Notes under the pieces: generated by a model
What the model saw: the letters and a program-made list of their open reading frames with translations, nothing else
What the model was told of the DNA's origin: nothing
Database searches by the model: none
Made by a program: the position numbers and the translations under genes
Shown: one piece after another, positions 35,470 through 43,793 of the stretch
Numbering within the stretch: position 1 is the stretch's first letter
Layout: the number at the start of each line of letters is the position of its first letter
NCBI GenBank assembly: GCA_022574595.1
Contig: JACZRS010000021.1
Coordinates: forward strand, 1 to 64,000
Length of the DNA: 64,000 nucleotides
Origin: Planctomycetota bacterium
GTDB taxonomy: Bacteria > Planctomycetota > Phycisphaerae > Phycisphaerales > SM1A02
Direction: 5' to 3'

Positions 35470-35572
35470 CACTTGGCTCCGCGCGTAATTAATAAACTTG
35501 CATTTGCTTTAAGAACCGGAATATCACATTATCGGCGGATTAATTGAAGGGCGTGAAAGACATAACAAGCGC

Positions 35573-35611
35573 AAAAAGGAAGCGGCGACCGGGGAAAACC
35601 GGCCACCGCTT
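35573..35611 (-). terminator. Rho-independent terminator of flagellin 1
   Basis: On the minus strand AAGCGG..CCGG and CCGG..CCGCTT pair around a TTTTCC-type loop (35611-35580), followed by CCTTTTT. It begins 29 bp past the flagellin stop and lies between it and the GT9 gene. Confidence 0.85.
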
Positions 35612-35640
35612 GAAGTATCAGGATGGTATCTCAGTTACTA

Positions 35641-37116
35641 TTAACCGAGAAGTGCCAACACCGACTGTGGCTGTGCATTGGCGATCTGTAAGGTCGTCGA
35701 TGCTGCTTGTGCCAGAATCTGTCTTCGTGTGAGTTCCGCTGTTTCTACAGCGAAGTCAGTATCACGGATTGAAGATTCAGCCGCTGCTGTATTCTCCAGA
35801 GCATTACCGAGGTTGGCAATTGTGGATCCGATGGTATTTGCCTGGAAGGCACCCAATCGACCACGAAGGCTGGAGATCTGCTTAATACCTTCGCTTACGA
35901 TCTTCTGAGCAGTTGTCAGATTACCGTTGACGACGTTGGCATCACCACCGGACTTCAGGGCTGAAAGGAAGCCAATGGAGGCCTTACCAATGTTACCCGT
36001 GGTCACAGTCTCAATGCCGATGGAAACCTTACCTGCCAAGTTCACTTCAGGCGAAAGGCTGAAGTTGGCACCACCACCGGTAATTGTGAATTCTTCAGTT
36101 CCGTTGGTCTTGTTCAGATTGCTGGTTCCAACAAGAGTGACCTCTATATCAAATCCACCGCTTGAAACCCCAGCTTCAAGGCCGTCCGTAGTGGCCTGGA
36201 TACCGTTGATCAGGACTGTGGCGTCCCGACCCTTGTCTTTAAGGTCAGTTACTGCAGAACCTCCCGTTTCAACATCGAATATGAAATCGCTGCCATCGGG
36301 GCCGTCCAGTTCTTTAACACGGACAAAGGCGTTTGAGCCATACCCTAGTGAATGTATCTCCACTCTAGAGGTGTTAGCGGTGTTTTGAATGGCGGACACA
36401 CCGATCGAATCCTTAAAGGAGTTGATGGCTGTAATAATACTGGCCTGGGAAGTACCAGAAGCAAATGTGAACTGCTGCACACCGTCGTTACCAGTGATTT
36501 CAATTGTCAATGCGCCACCACCCGAGGGTCCACCAGTATAAGTGCCAGTAGTTGACAAGTAGACTGCGCCGGTTTGTGCTGAAGTAAGTGTCGTTACCGA
36601 AACCGTCAAATTCGCATCTTTTGCAAGCTTAACCGAATTGATAGACACATCACTGAGCAGCGATGCGTTAACACCGGATGTGGTGTAGTCAAAGTTACCG
36701 TTAAGCAGCTTAATGCCTTGGAAGCTAGCGGAACCAGCCAAACGGTCAATGGTTTGCAGAATCGAGTTGATCTGCAACTGATTCGCGTCTTTTTCTTCCT
36801 TGGAAATACCTGCTTCGTTTGCTGACTGTCCTACCAAGGACTGCAAGTCAACGAGCAGGTTACTGATTTCCTGAAGACCACCTTCCGCAACATTGATTAC
36901 CTGCTCAGCACGCTGAGCGTTCTTGATCGCTGCGCCGATGGCGTTCATGCCTGCTCTAAGGTTTTCTGAAGCGATTAGACCGGCTGGATCATCCTTACCG
37001 CGATTAATTCGCAGACCGGTACTTAGCCGTTCCAAACTAGTTGTCAGCGCGTGGTTCTGAAATCTCAAAACGCGCTGAGCGAGCATTGATGGTACATTCG
37101 TGTTTATTGATGTCAT
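35641..37116 (-). CDS. fliC: Flagellin 1
   Basis: 491 residues. N-terminal D0/D1 (MTSINTNVPSMLAQRVLRFQNHALTTSLERLSTGLRINRGKDDPAGLIASENLRAGM...) and C-terminal D1/D0 (SIRDTDFAVETAELTRRQILAQAASTTLQIANAQPQSVLALLG) are typical of flagellins; a flagellin IN-type segment (VQQFTFASGTSQASIITAINSFKDSIGV) lies near 230. The central region forms the surface domain. The main filament subunit, exported by the gate in the other block. ATG is preceded by AAGGAGGACGCA, and a long structured leader (see 37117-37394). It and flagellin 2 differ strongly in the centre. Confidence 0.96.
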   Translation of the reverse strand: MTSINTNVPSMLAQRVLRFQNHALTTSLERLSTGLRINRGKDDPAGLIASENLRAGMNAIGAAIKNAQRAEQVINVAEGGLQEISNLLVDLQSLVGQSANEAGISKEEKDANQLQINSILQTIDRLAGSASFQGIKLLNGNFDYTTSGVNASLLSDVSINSVKLAKDANLTVSVTTLTSAQTGAVYLSTTGTYTGGPSGGGALTIEITGNDGVQQFTFASGTSQASIITAINSFKDSIGVSAIQNTANTSRVEIHSLGYGSNAFVRVKELDGPDGSDFIFDVETGGSAVTDLKDKGRDATVLINGIQATTDGLEAGVSSGGFDIEVTLVGTSNLNKTNGTEEFTITGGGANFSLSPEVNLAGKVSIGIETVTTGNIGKASIGFLSALKSGGDANVVNGNLTTAQKIVSEGIKQISSLRGRLGAFQANTIGSTIANLGNALENTAAAESSIRDTDFAVETAELTRRQILAQAASTTLQIANAQPQSVLALLG

Positions 37117-37394
37117 TGCGTCCTCCTTAGATTCGATTCACGTCAAACATGGTCGCTTACCGAATCCGACTTGCCCCATCCTGATATAGGGCGCAACCTT
37201 TTTTTAAGTTGCTGCCGCTTAATTGCGGCCTCTTGTAAAAATCCAATCCCCGGATCTGGCGCGTTGCGCCAACCTGGTCCGGTTCGATGGTTCAGTATCG
37301 TCGTACAAACAGGGCAACTTCATTCCCCTTAACAAAACAAATAAAAATTGCTTGACAACGCTGTAGTTGTATTAGAGCTTCATCGCGCAAAAAA
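37117..37394 (-). promoter_or_regulatory. Structured leader of flagellin 1 with two candidate CsrA sites
   Basis: 278 bases without a gene between the terminator of flagellin 2 and the flagellin 1 start. On the minus strand, GCCC...GGGC (37192-37173) closes a loop holding TCAGGATG, near the CsrA consensus (ACARGGAUG). The second AAGGA is at the ribosome site (37133-37121). Further stems: GCCGC/GCGGC around AATTAA (about 37228-37211) and TGGCGC/GCGCCA near 37270-37257. The two-site layout, one upstream and one on the Shine-Dalgarno, resembles the hag leader of Bacillus. No sigma-28 box was found with confidence. Confidence 0.5.
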
Positions 37395-37419
37395 AGCCCT
37401 CGATGGCAAATCGGGGGCT
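37388..37419 (-). terminator. Rho-independent terminator of flagellin 2
   Basis: On the minus strand AGCCCCCGAT and ATCGAGGGCT (37419-37395) form a stem around TTGCC, followed by TTTTTTT (37394-37388). It lies 56 bp after the flagellin 2 stop. Confidence 0.88.
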
Positions 37420-37474
37420 GTGTATCCTTATATATAGCGAACTTAGCTAGAATTTTGAAGTATATCGGACGTAC

Positions 37475-38953
37475 TTATCCCAGTAGTTGTAAAACATTCT
37501 GGGACGATAAATTTGCTGTTGCAAGCACCGAAGTACCCGCTTGAGTGAGAATCTGCGCCCGAGTAAGGGCAGCAGTTTCAGCAGCAAAGTCAGCATCACG
37601 AATCACAGATTCACTGGCGGTGATATTCTCCAAGCCAACCTGCAATGCACGAATGTTTGTTTGAACGGTATTCCTCTCAAAGGCACCGAGCCTACCTCTA
37701 AGGACCGATAAGTCGGTGATGGCGCTCTTTAGAATCTCTGCTGCCTGGAAAGTTCGCCCATTAATCAATGAGTTAGCTCCACCAGATTTTACAGAGTCCA
37801 GGAAGAAGCGCGTACCACTTAAGGTTGTGCCTCCAACCCTACTAGCCGCGACTGATTGAACACCAAATCCTGCCTGCTGTGAAGCTGATATATCAGGCCC
37901 TAGCTGGAAGTTGGCGCCACCACCTGTAATTACAAATGCCTTGGCTACGCCTGTGATTTGTGAATAAGAGGCAGTCAGCTCTAATTTCAAACTTAGAGTT
38001 GGGGTGTTAAGTGTAATATCCAGACCGTTACCTACCGCCAAAGCACCATTTATGATGGCCTTGACATCCCTACCCTCATCGCGCTTAATTATGTTGCCAT
38101 CTTGCTCATCCGCTACACTGAAGAAACTGCCACCTAAGCCAATTTTGTTGACCGAAACAAATTCATCCGAACCATACCCAATAGAATTGAATGTCAATCC
38201 ACTGGTCTGGTCGCCAGCACTTACTAGTACTGCGCTAACTCCCGTAGAATCACGAAGAGTGTTCACAGCCGCTACTACTGAGCTTAAATTGGTGCCGGAC
38301 ACAAACGAAAGCGTTTGAACGCCTAGCGATCCGGCAACTTCGATGGTTACTGAGCTAAGAATCTCACCAGAGGCCCCTGTTACATTACCGGACAAGAACA
38401 AAGTAGCAGTCTGTGCAGAGCTGACTACCTCTACATTGACGTTAATGGTGGTATTGTTGCCGAATTGAGCGCTAAAGATGTCAACGCCGGCAATTGCACT
38501 TGCAGCGACACCCGAAGTCAAATACTCCATTGAGCCATTTAGAAGCTGAAGCCCTGCGAAGCTGGCAGTATTTGAAATCCGTGTGATTGATTCAATCGCA
38601 CTATCTACCTGCAATTGGTTAGCTTCAATTTCCTCTTTGCTGACAGCGCCAGTGTTGGCTGCACCTACGATCAGTGACCTGATCGAGGTAAGAAGGTCTG
38701 CAACTTCAGCTAGATATCCTTCAGTCGTTGCAATAACCAAACTAGCACGTTCAGAGTTTTTAACCGCTTGGGTTATTCCCTGTATCTCGCTGCGCAAGCG
38801 CTCTGAAACGATCAAACCAGCTGGATCATCAGCACCGCGATTGATGCGCAATCCTGTGGATAATCTGCGCAATCTCAGCGCCAGATCATCGCTGGATCTT
38901 GCTAGGTTAGTTTGTGCGATCAATGAAGAAATATTCGTGTTAATTCGAGCCAT
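37475..38953 (-). CDS. fliC: Flagellin 2
   Basis: 492 residues. Flagellin D0/D1 ends: N-terminal MARINTNISSLIAQTNLARSSDDLALRLRRLSTGLRINRGADDPAGLIVSERLRSEI, C-terminal SVIRDADFAAETAALTRAQILTQAGTSVLATANLSSQNVLQLLG, and an IN segment (LGVQTLSFVSGTNLSSVVAAVNTLRDSTGV). A paralogue of flagellin 1 with the same length and the same conserved ends but different core. ATG follows a strong AAGGAGGATTGCC which is held in the loop of a stem (see 38954-38974). Both may be co-filament subunits. Confidence 0.96.
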   Translation of the reverse strand: MARINTNISSLIAQTNLARSSDDLALRLRRLSTGLRINRGADDPAGLIVSERLRSEIQGITQAVKNSERASLVIATTEGYLAEVADLLTSIRSLIVGAANTGAVSKEEIEANQLQVDSAIESITRISNTASFAGLQLLNGSMEYLTSGVAASAIAGVDIFSAQFGNNTTINVNVEVVSSAQTATLFLSGNVTGASGEILSSVTIEVAGSLGVQTLSFVSGTNLSSVVAAVNTLRDSTGVSAVLVSAGDQTSGLTFNSIGYGSDEFVSVNKIGLGGSFFSVADEQDGNIIKRDEGRDVKAIINGALAVGNGLDITLNTPTLSLKLELTASYSQITGVAKAFVITGGGANFQLGPDISASQQAGFGVQSVAASRVGGTTLSGTRFFLDSVKSGGANSLINGRTFQAAEILKSAITDLSVLRGRLGAFERNTVQTNIRALQVGLENITASESVIRDADFAAETAALTRAQILTQAGTSVLATANLSSQNVLQLLG

Positions 38954-38974
38954 GGCAATCCTCCTTGATTGACC
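38954..38974 (-). promoter_or_regulatory. CsrA-type hairpin over the flagellin 2 ribosome site
   Basis: On the minus strand CAATC-AAGGAG-GATTG (38971-38956), extended by GG/CC, puts AAGGAG, the Shine-Dalgarno, in a six-base loop. A GGA in a hairpin loop on the ribosome site is the hallmark of CsrA translational repression. The gene for CsrA is the next one upstream (39054-39356). Confidence 0.65.
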
Positions 38975-39053
38975 TTGGTTTTCTAAATGGGCTTACGTTT
39001 GTAAACAACGTTGAAATCAGCTCGCAAAAGCGTGATATTCTCAGGCTGTATCT

Positions 39054-39356
39054 CTAGGCGCTTGCCCTTTCTTGTGAAGATCCCGGACGATTCAATTTCG
39101 CAACGGGAACAGCTATTGATACGATATTTTTTGGTTGTATTGCTTGGCGAAACGCTTCGACTTCACCTTCAACAAGGTGGGAAGCCTGTTCGTTTTCGCG
39201 CTTAATTGCGTCGTATATTTCTTTGCGATGTACGACGATATTTGGAGGGGCCTTTATACCAAGGCGTACCTTGTCACCCCTAATATCTACGACGGTCAAC
39301 TCAATGTCGTCGCCGATCATTATCGTTTCGTCGCGCTGACGTGAGAGCACCAACAC
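39054..39356 (-). CDS. csrA: Translational regulator CsrA, with C-terminal extension
   Basis: 100 residues from GTG at 39356, chosen because AAGGAG lies seven bases upstream and the product then begins [10 protein letters not shown], the CsrA start. Key RNA-binding residues Leu4, Arg6 and Arg44 (VVHRKE) are in place; beta strands [23 protein letters not shown] follow. The core is about 60 residues; the extra 40 are helical and polar and resemble the FliW-interacting extension in flagellated Gram-positives. CsrA represses flagellin translation by binding GGA hairpins; FliW relieves it. It lies 153 bp after fliW and 101 bp before flagellin 2. Confidence 0.95.
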   Translation of the reverse strand: MLVLSRQRDETIMIGDDIELTVVDIRGDKVRLGIKAPPNIVVHRKEIYDAIKRENEQASHLVEGEVEAFRQAIQPKNIVSIAVPVAKLNRPGSSQERASA

Positions 39357-39508
39357 GTGCAGGCTCCTTCCTGACTGTGGAACTGCAATAACTGCTATTA
39401 CAGATCCCGCCCGAGCCATCCATGACTCGAAGGTGTTCGCTCTAAACCACCACCTTTAGCACGCTATAAAGCGAACCTAGGGTGACACAGGGAAATCTTG
39501 CCCGCTCA

Positions 39509-39955
39509 CTATGCGGACACCACTTTCGCCGGTTCGCTAAGCTGAACGATTTCATGCCGGGTCGTCCATCGTTTGTCTGCCAATACAAGTTGCATGGCAT
39601 TTCGACTTACGATGTTGATCACCAGCGGACCTTGGAGATTGCCCGTTAATGTGCGATCATGTTTGTTTAGAATCACAAACACCTGCGCATTTTCGAGTTT
39701 GTCCAGGCCCAATTCGTCCATCTGCTCGCGGCGAATGGGAACTTGATAATCGCGTACCCACAAACTCGGGTCAGTTACCACGAACGCCAACTCAGGCGCA
39801 TCAATACATTGCAGCCAAAAGAAAGCTGCGTCCTCGTCCGGTTGGAGCAAGGCATACCTCGTGAAACTCGAAAACCCGAGCAAGCCGGTCGGAAATGTGA
39901 TAATGCGGTTTTCATCCACATCTACCACGCCAAAGCGGGTTGTCTCGACGTTCAT
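39509..39955 (-). CDS. fliW: Flagellar assembly factor FliW
   Basis: 148 residues: RFGVVDVDENRIITFPTGLLGFSSFTRYALLQPDEDAAFFWLQCIDAPELAFVVTDPSLWVRDYQVPI, the FliW signature ('f..GlpGF.....f.l........f..lQs.d.p.laF.v.dP......Y'). FliW binds flagellin and CsrA in turn; when flagellin is exported it frees FliW to inhibit CsrA, giving flagellin homeostasis. GGAG lies seven bases before ATG. The 129-bp region upstream contains several stem-loops (see next entry). Confidence 0.95.
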   Translation of the reverse strand: MNVETTRFGVVDVDENRIITFPTGLLGFSSFTRYALLQPDEDAAFFWLQCIDAPELAFVVTDPSLWVRDYQVPIRREQMDELGLDKLENAQVFVILNKHDRTLTGNLQGPLVINIVSRNAMQLVLADKRWTTRHEIVQLSEPAKVVSA

Positions 39956-40084
39956 TAGAACGCTCCGATTCCTGCGGCCAACCAGATGTCTGGTCTTACG
40001 CCACTCTCAACTCCAAGAGAGGCTGGACCTCCTGTCCAAGCGATGATCTGGCCGGAAGATCAACGCCCGCAATTTTGTCTGCTA
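39956..40084 (-). promoter_or_regulatory. fliW leader: tandem stem-loops with GGA in the loops
   Basis: 129 bp between flgL and fliW, on the minus strand: GATCT-TCCGGCC-AGATC (about 40061-40045), GGAC-AGGAG-GTCC (40037-40025), CTCTC-TTGGAGTT-GAGAG (40021-40004) and CCAG-ACAT-CTGG (about 39992-39981), then GGAG before ATG. Two loops contain GGA, a CsrA target. The GGACAGGAGGTCC element is repeated exactly before flgI. It could be a CsrA-bound leader, a small sponge RNA, or a folded spacer. It shows no ORF. Confidence 0.5.
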
Positions 40085-42061
40085 TTACAGAAAATCAAGC
40101 AGACTCAACGAAAACGCCCGACTCGTAGTAATAAGCCCGGCTTGTAACTGTTGCTGTAAATTAGAGAAGCGAATTGCTGCACTTGTGAAATCTAAATCTT
40201 GTACTTGGCTTCTCAATGATAAATCCTGTATCTGTAAATCTTCTTCACGGATGATTGCATCAGCCACCCGACGATTGCGGACACCGGCTTTGGCACGCGC
40301 CTCAGCCAACCGACTGATGTCATCTTCAAGTTTTCCTGTCGCAATAGTTATGCCAATCTCATCATCATTCAATAACGCATCGCGAAGGGCGATCATGTGT
40401 GAGAACAAGCTCTCAACCGCAACTGTTGCGCGATCTTCTCCCGTTAAAGTTGCGCCTGTCGTAGTTCCAAGTATTCCTAGATCGCCTGCTGCGTATGAAC
40501 CATTAAGAGCAGTAACGGTGGTATCTACCCCGGCAGTGCTGTCGGTGAATTCGATACCATTGCCATCTGCTGCCAGGGCTGCGTTAAAGTCCGCAGGAAC
40601 CGCAATCCCCGCTGCTGTGGCTGCTGCGTTTATCGCTGCAAGAACATCAGCGACCGTTAACGAGCCTACCAGATCAACATCAAAGCTAGACCCATCCTTT
40701 AGCGTCACATTAAAATCAAGATCTGCAGCTGGATCAGGTAGCCCTGTTATTGGATCCACACTACCACTTCTGATTTGAATTCCCTTGCCATGGTTGAAAT
40801 CAGATAGATCCGTCCATGTTGCTAAGGAACGAACGCCTAACTCAGTTGCGGTGCTGCCTCCACCAACTTCCGCAATGGCCATATTGCTGCCAGATAGCTC
40901 ATTTATGAAATTGAGGCGATCACCAGTGTCCGCGATCTCAACACGAACGCCAATATTTAATCCTTCAATGGCATTGATAATGCCCTGAACATTATTAACA
41001 CCTGAAAGATCAACATCACGAGTTTGCCCACCATTTATGATGCGGATTGTTCCCATAGGAACAGTGATGCCGGTCAGATTTGCCACTGCTGTAAGCTCTG
41101 TGAGCTTAGGATCTACATCTGCACCATTGATGGTAACGCCATCAAATGCCAGGTCGATACCAAGATCAGCAGCTGTACTCTGGCCTCCCGGATCAGAGAA
41201 GGTTATGGTAACTCCACCACTGGGAACGATGGAAAATGCATTACCACCTGCGCTGATAGCAACTGTTGCGCCCGCGTCTACTGTTTGAATTTCAGTTTGC
41301 AATGTGTCAATGACATCTTGCACTGAGTGAGCAGTTGATAAGTCTATTGTTATTACTGTGCCGTTAATATCTGCACTAAGAGAACCGGAAGTAATCCCCA
41401 GACCTCTTGCACCATTAAGATCAAGAAGCCGCGTATTACCAACCATAGTTGGGTCTAAGTCTAATTGTCCCTCTACGCGGGCGCTTAACGCTCCAAACGC
41501 ATCTTCACCGGACATAGTAATAGGAATTTTACCCGCTTGCCCCAAATCATTGATCATGCCCTCGCCTTGGCCGTTGTATCTAAGTCCCCCAAGCAACTCC
41601 TGTATGGGAGCTTCCGCTGTCTTATTCCCACCAAAGAAGAACAATTCCTGGAATTGACGATTACTGATCAGCACTAACTGATTCAGCATCGCGTTTATCA
41701 CTTGAGATTGATTGGCTCGAGTTTCCGCGTCACTTCCAAATCCGATTTGACTTGCGCCTACACCCTTGGCTTCTAATACTAAATCCGATGCATCTCCGAT
41801 CGATGCATCGATATTGTTAACTACCGCATCTGCATGCGAAAGATTGCGCAAACGCTGCTCATGCTGTTCTATTACATCATCAAGTACACTAATGGAACTT
41901 GTGGCAATCGGATCATCGGACGGCCTATTGACCGCTTTTCCAGATGCAAGCTGTATCTGTAATCGTAGAATATCCTGCTGAGTTCGACTAATCGAAGCCT
42001 GTAATATATTTGCGCCGAGCAGAGTCGGGATACGCGTCAAATTGGAAGGAATGCTACTCAT
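40085..42061 (-). CDS. flgL: Flagellar hook-filament junction protein FlgL (enlarged)
   Basis: 658 residues; enteric FlgL has about 317. Ends are normal: N-terminal SNLTRIPTLLGANILQASISRTQQDILRLQIQLASGKAVNRPSDDPIATSSISVLDDVI, C-terminal VQDLDFTSAAIRFSNLQQQLQAGLITTSRAFSLSLLDFL. The centre (about 190-530) holds at least three inserted segments of the flagellin IN type: 'VQDVIDTLQTEI', 'VQGIINAIEGLNIGVRVEI' and 'VADVLAAINAAATAAG'. FlgL joins hook to filament. It follows flgK with 30 bp and comes before the fliW leader. Confidence 0.93.
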   Translation of the reverse strand: MSSIPSNLTRIPTLLGANILQASISRTQQDILRLQIQLASGKAVNRPSDDPIATSSISVLDDVIEQHEQRLRNLSHADAVVNNIDASIGDASDLVLEAKGVGASQIGFGSDAETRANQSQVINAMLNQLVLISNRQFQELFFFGGNKTAEAPIQELLGGLRYNGQGEGMINDLGQAGKIPITMSGEDAFGALSARVEGQLDLDPTMVGNTRLLDLNGARGLGITSGSLSADINGTVITIDLSTAHSVQDVIDTLQTEIQTVDAGATVAISAGGNAFSIVPSGGVTITFSDPGGQSTAADLGIDLAFDGVTINGADVDPKLTELTAVANLTGITVPMGTIRIINGGQTRDVDLSGVNNVQGIINAIEGLNIGVRVEIADTGDRLNFINELSGSNMAIAEVGGGSTATELGVRSLATWTDLSDFNHGKGIQIRSGSVDPITGLPDPAADLDFNVTLKDGSSFDVDLVGSLTVADVLAAINAAATAAGIAVPADFNAALAADGNGIEFTDSTAGVDTTVTALNGSYAAGDLGILGTTTGATLTGEDRATVAVESLFSHMIALRDALLNDDEIGITIATGKLEDDISRLAEARAKAGVRNRRVADAIIREEDLQIQDLSLRSQVQDLDFTSAAIRFSNLQQQLQAGLITTSRAFSLSLLDFL

Positions 42062-42091
42062 GGAATGAACTAAACACTAAAAATAAATAAG

Positions 42092-43786
42092 TTAAATAAT
42101 TGATAAGAGAGTTTGTAAAGTTTCATCTATTACTGCAATGAACCGAGCCGCAGCTTGAAACTGTCTCTGATAAGTTAAAAGGTTGATAGCTTCTTCATCC
42201 AACGAAACTCCAGATGACGCTTGCACCTGGGCATCTAAACTGCCACGAACTAAATTTGACGATGAAACAGCAGAGTTTGCAGCACTAGTTTTTACAGCCA
42301 ACTGTGTAACTGAATCTTGCCAAAACTGACGGATACTTTTGTTACTTAGATTCGTCTGCTGATCATCCTCTAAGCCCGCTAACGCCAAGGCTGTATCGTT
42401 TGATCCAGCAATGTGTCCTGCTCCCACAGCTACAAAATTAGGATCATTTTCAACAACTGAATTTATTTTTATGGTTCCTGCATCCGCACCATCAAAGAAG
42501 GTATTGATACCCAATGATGCTAGAGCGCCGCTTGTATCATCAGAAAAACTAATTTCATACCCACTATTAGCAGCAAGACTAAGAGTATTGGCTACACCTA
42601 CACTTGCTGTAACATTCGGAACCCCGACTGTTACATTAATCTCGTTTATTAGATCATTTAGTGAATCTGTTGAACCATCAACATTAATTTGATAGGTTGT
42701 TCTAATTCCAGATTCTTTATTTGTTACATGTATGAAAAAGCTACCGTTATCCGTGTCAAAATCAAGCCCTGCGTTTGTTGAGTTAAGCGCAGCCGTTACA
42801 TCATCAACCCCATATGAACCTGTAACAGAATCAAATCCAAACTTACCCTGGCCCTGTGAGTGAGTACGATTAATCTGGTAGATCAGCTCTGAAGCTAGTA
42901 GATCCAGATCATCAATGGCTGGTTGGACAGAATCCTCGCGTTGGCGCATTAATCCGCCGATTCTGCCTGAATTCACATTCAAAAGAGTCCCATCATCCTT
43001 GACACGAATTGATACTTCAATTTGCCCGTTGACAGATTCTGTTCGTAATTCCACGCCCCGCGATGAGCCTCCAAAGACAATAGGTACGGAGTTTACGAAT
43101 ATGTCGATTGCGCCATTGCCTTGTTCGATCACACTAATATCCAGCTGCTCAGACAATTGATTGATTAACAGATCTCTTTGATCACGCAGTGCTGCTGCTT
43201 CACCAACCCCTTGTTCGGTTTGTGTGATTTGAGTATTTAATAGCGAGATTCTATCCAGAATATCATTGACTTCAGTTACAGATGCCCCAAGCTCACGATC
43301 AATTTGCTTAATAACTCCGGAGTAACTTTCACGCAAAGAGCTTATCTTGTTGGCTAAAGTTAATCCCTCTTGCACAACCAGCGAGCGAATTGCATGGTCC
43401 TCAGGGTTATTGGCTAATTCAGAAAACGCGTTAAAAAATTCGCTAAGTGAGCTTGAAAGATCTTGATCAGTCAGCTCGTTTTGCAGCGTTTCAATTGTTG
43501 TTAAGAATCGTTGATCGACTAACGATGTGCTTTCCTGACTAATTGCATCACGCAAGCGCGACTGCAATGCTGTATCCACCTCGCGGCGAATAGACTGCAA
43601 CTGCACACCCTGGCCCACAAAAGCATTTCGACCAATTATTTCATCGCCCGCAGCTGCTAAATGTATAGTTCGCCTATGAAAACCTACAGTCGCAGCATTT
43701 GCCATGTTGTTGCCCGCAACCTGCATTGCCGCCTGGCTTGCAGCTAATGCTGATCTTCCAATTTGTAATGCGCCTGCAATACTCAT
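42092..43786 (-). CDS. flgK: Flagellar hook-associated protein FlgK
   Basis: 564 residues. N-terminal LQIGRSALAASQAAMQVAGNNMANAATVGFHRRTIHLAA and C-terminal SSGVSLDEEAINLLTYQRQFQAAARFIAVIDETLQTLL are the axial-protein ends. An IN-like segment and beta-rich central domains lie between. FlgK forms the first junction ring at the hook tip; it follows flgN after 7 bp. Good size and order for a flgN-flgK-flgL set. Confidence 0.95.
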   Translation of the reverse strand: MSIAGALQIGRSALAASQAAMQVAGNNMANAATVGFHRRTIHLAAAGDEIIGRNAFVGQGVQLQSIRREVDTALQSRLRDAISQESTSLVDQRFLTTIETLQNELTDQDLSSSLSEFFNAFSELANNPEDHAIRSLVVQEGLTLANKISSLRESYSGVIKQIDRELGASVTEVNDILDRISLLNTQITQTEQGVGEAAALRDQRDLLINQLSEQLDISVIEQGNGAIDIFVNSVPIVFGGSSRGVELRTESVNGQIEVSIRVKDDGTLLNVNSGRIGGLMRQREDSVQPAIDDLDLLASELIYQINRTHSQGQGKFGFDSVTGSYGVDDVTAALNSTNAGLDFDTDNGSFFIHVTNKESGIRTTYQINVDGSTDSLNDLINEINVTVGVPNVTASVGVANTLSLAANSGYEISFSDDTSGALASLGINTFFDGADAGTIKINSVVENDPNFVAVGAGHIAGSNDTALALAGLEDDQQTNLSNKSIRQFWQDSVTQLAVKTSAANSAVSSSNLVRGSLDAQVQASSGVSLDEEAINLLTYQRQFQAAARFIAVIDETLQTLLSII

Positions 43787-43793
43787 GATTCAA

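Noticed and set aside
35200-35472. GT9 gene as a dedicated flagellin glycosyltransferase
   Set aside because: Only the neighbourhood suggests it; LPS sugar transfer is equally likely, so it stays a general GT9 call.
37257-37320. GGTTCGATGG-like sequence as part of a tRNA
   Set aside because: No acceptor stem or anticodon arm could be built.
37117-38953. Search for sigma-28 (TAAA-N15-GCCGATAA) boxes before flagellins
   Set aside because: Only weak partial matches; no site supported, so not listed.
40185-40778. 197-codon plus-strand frame within flgL
   Set aside because: Shadow of flgL in the opposite strand; low-complexity Ser/Ala composition.
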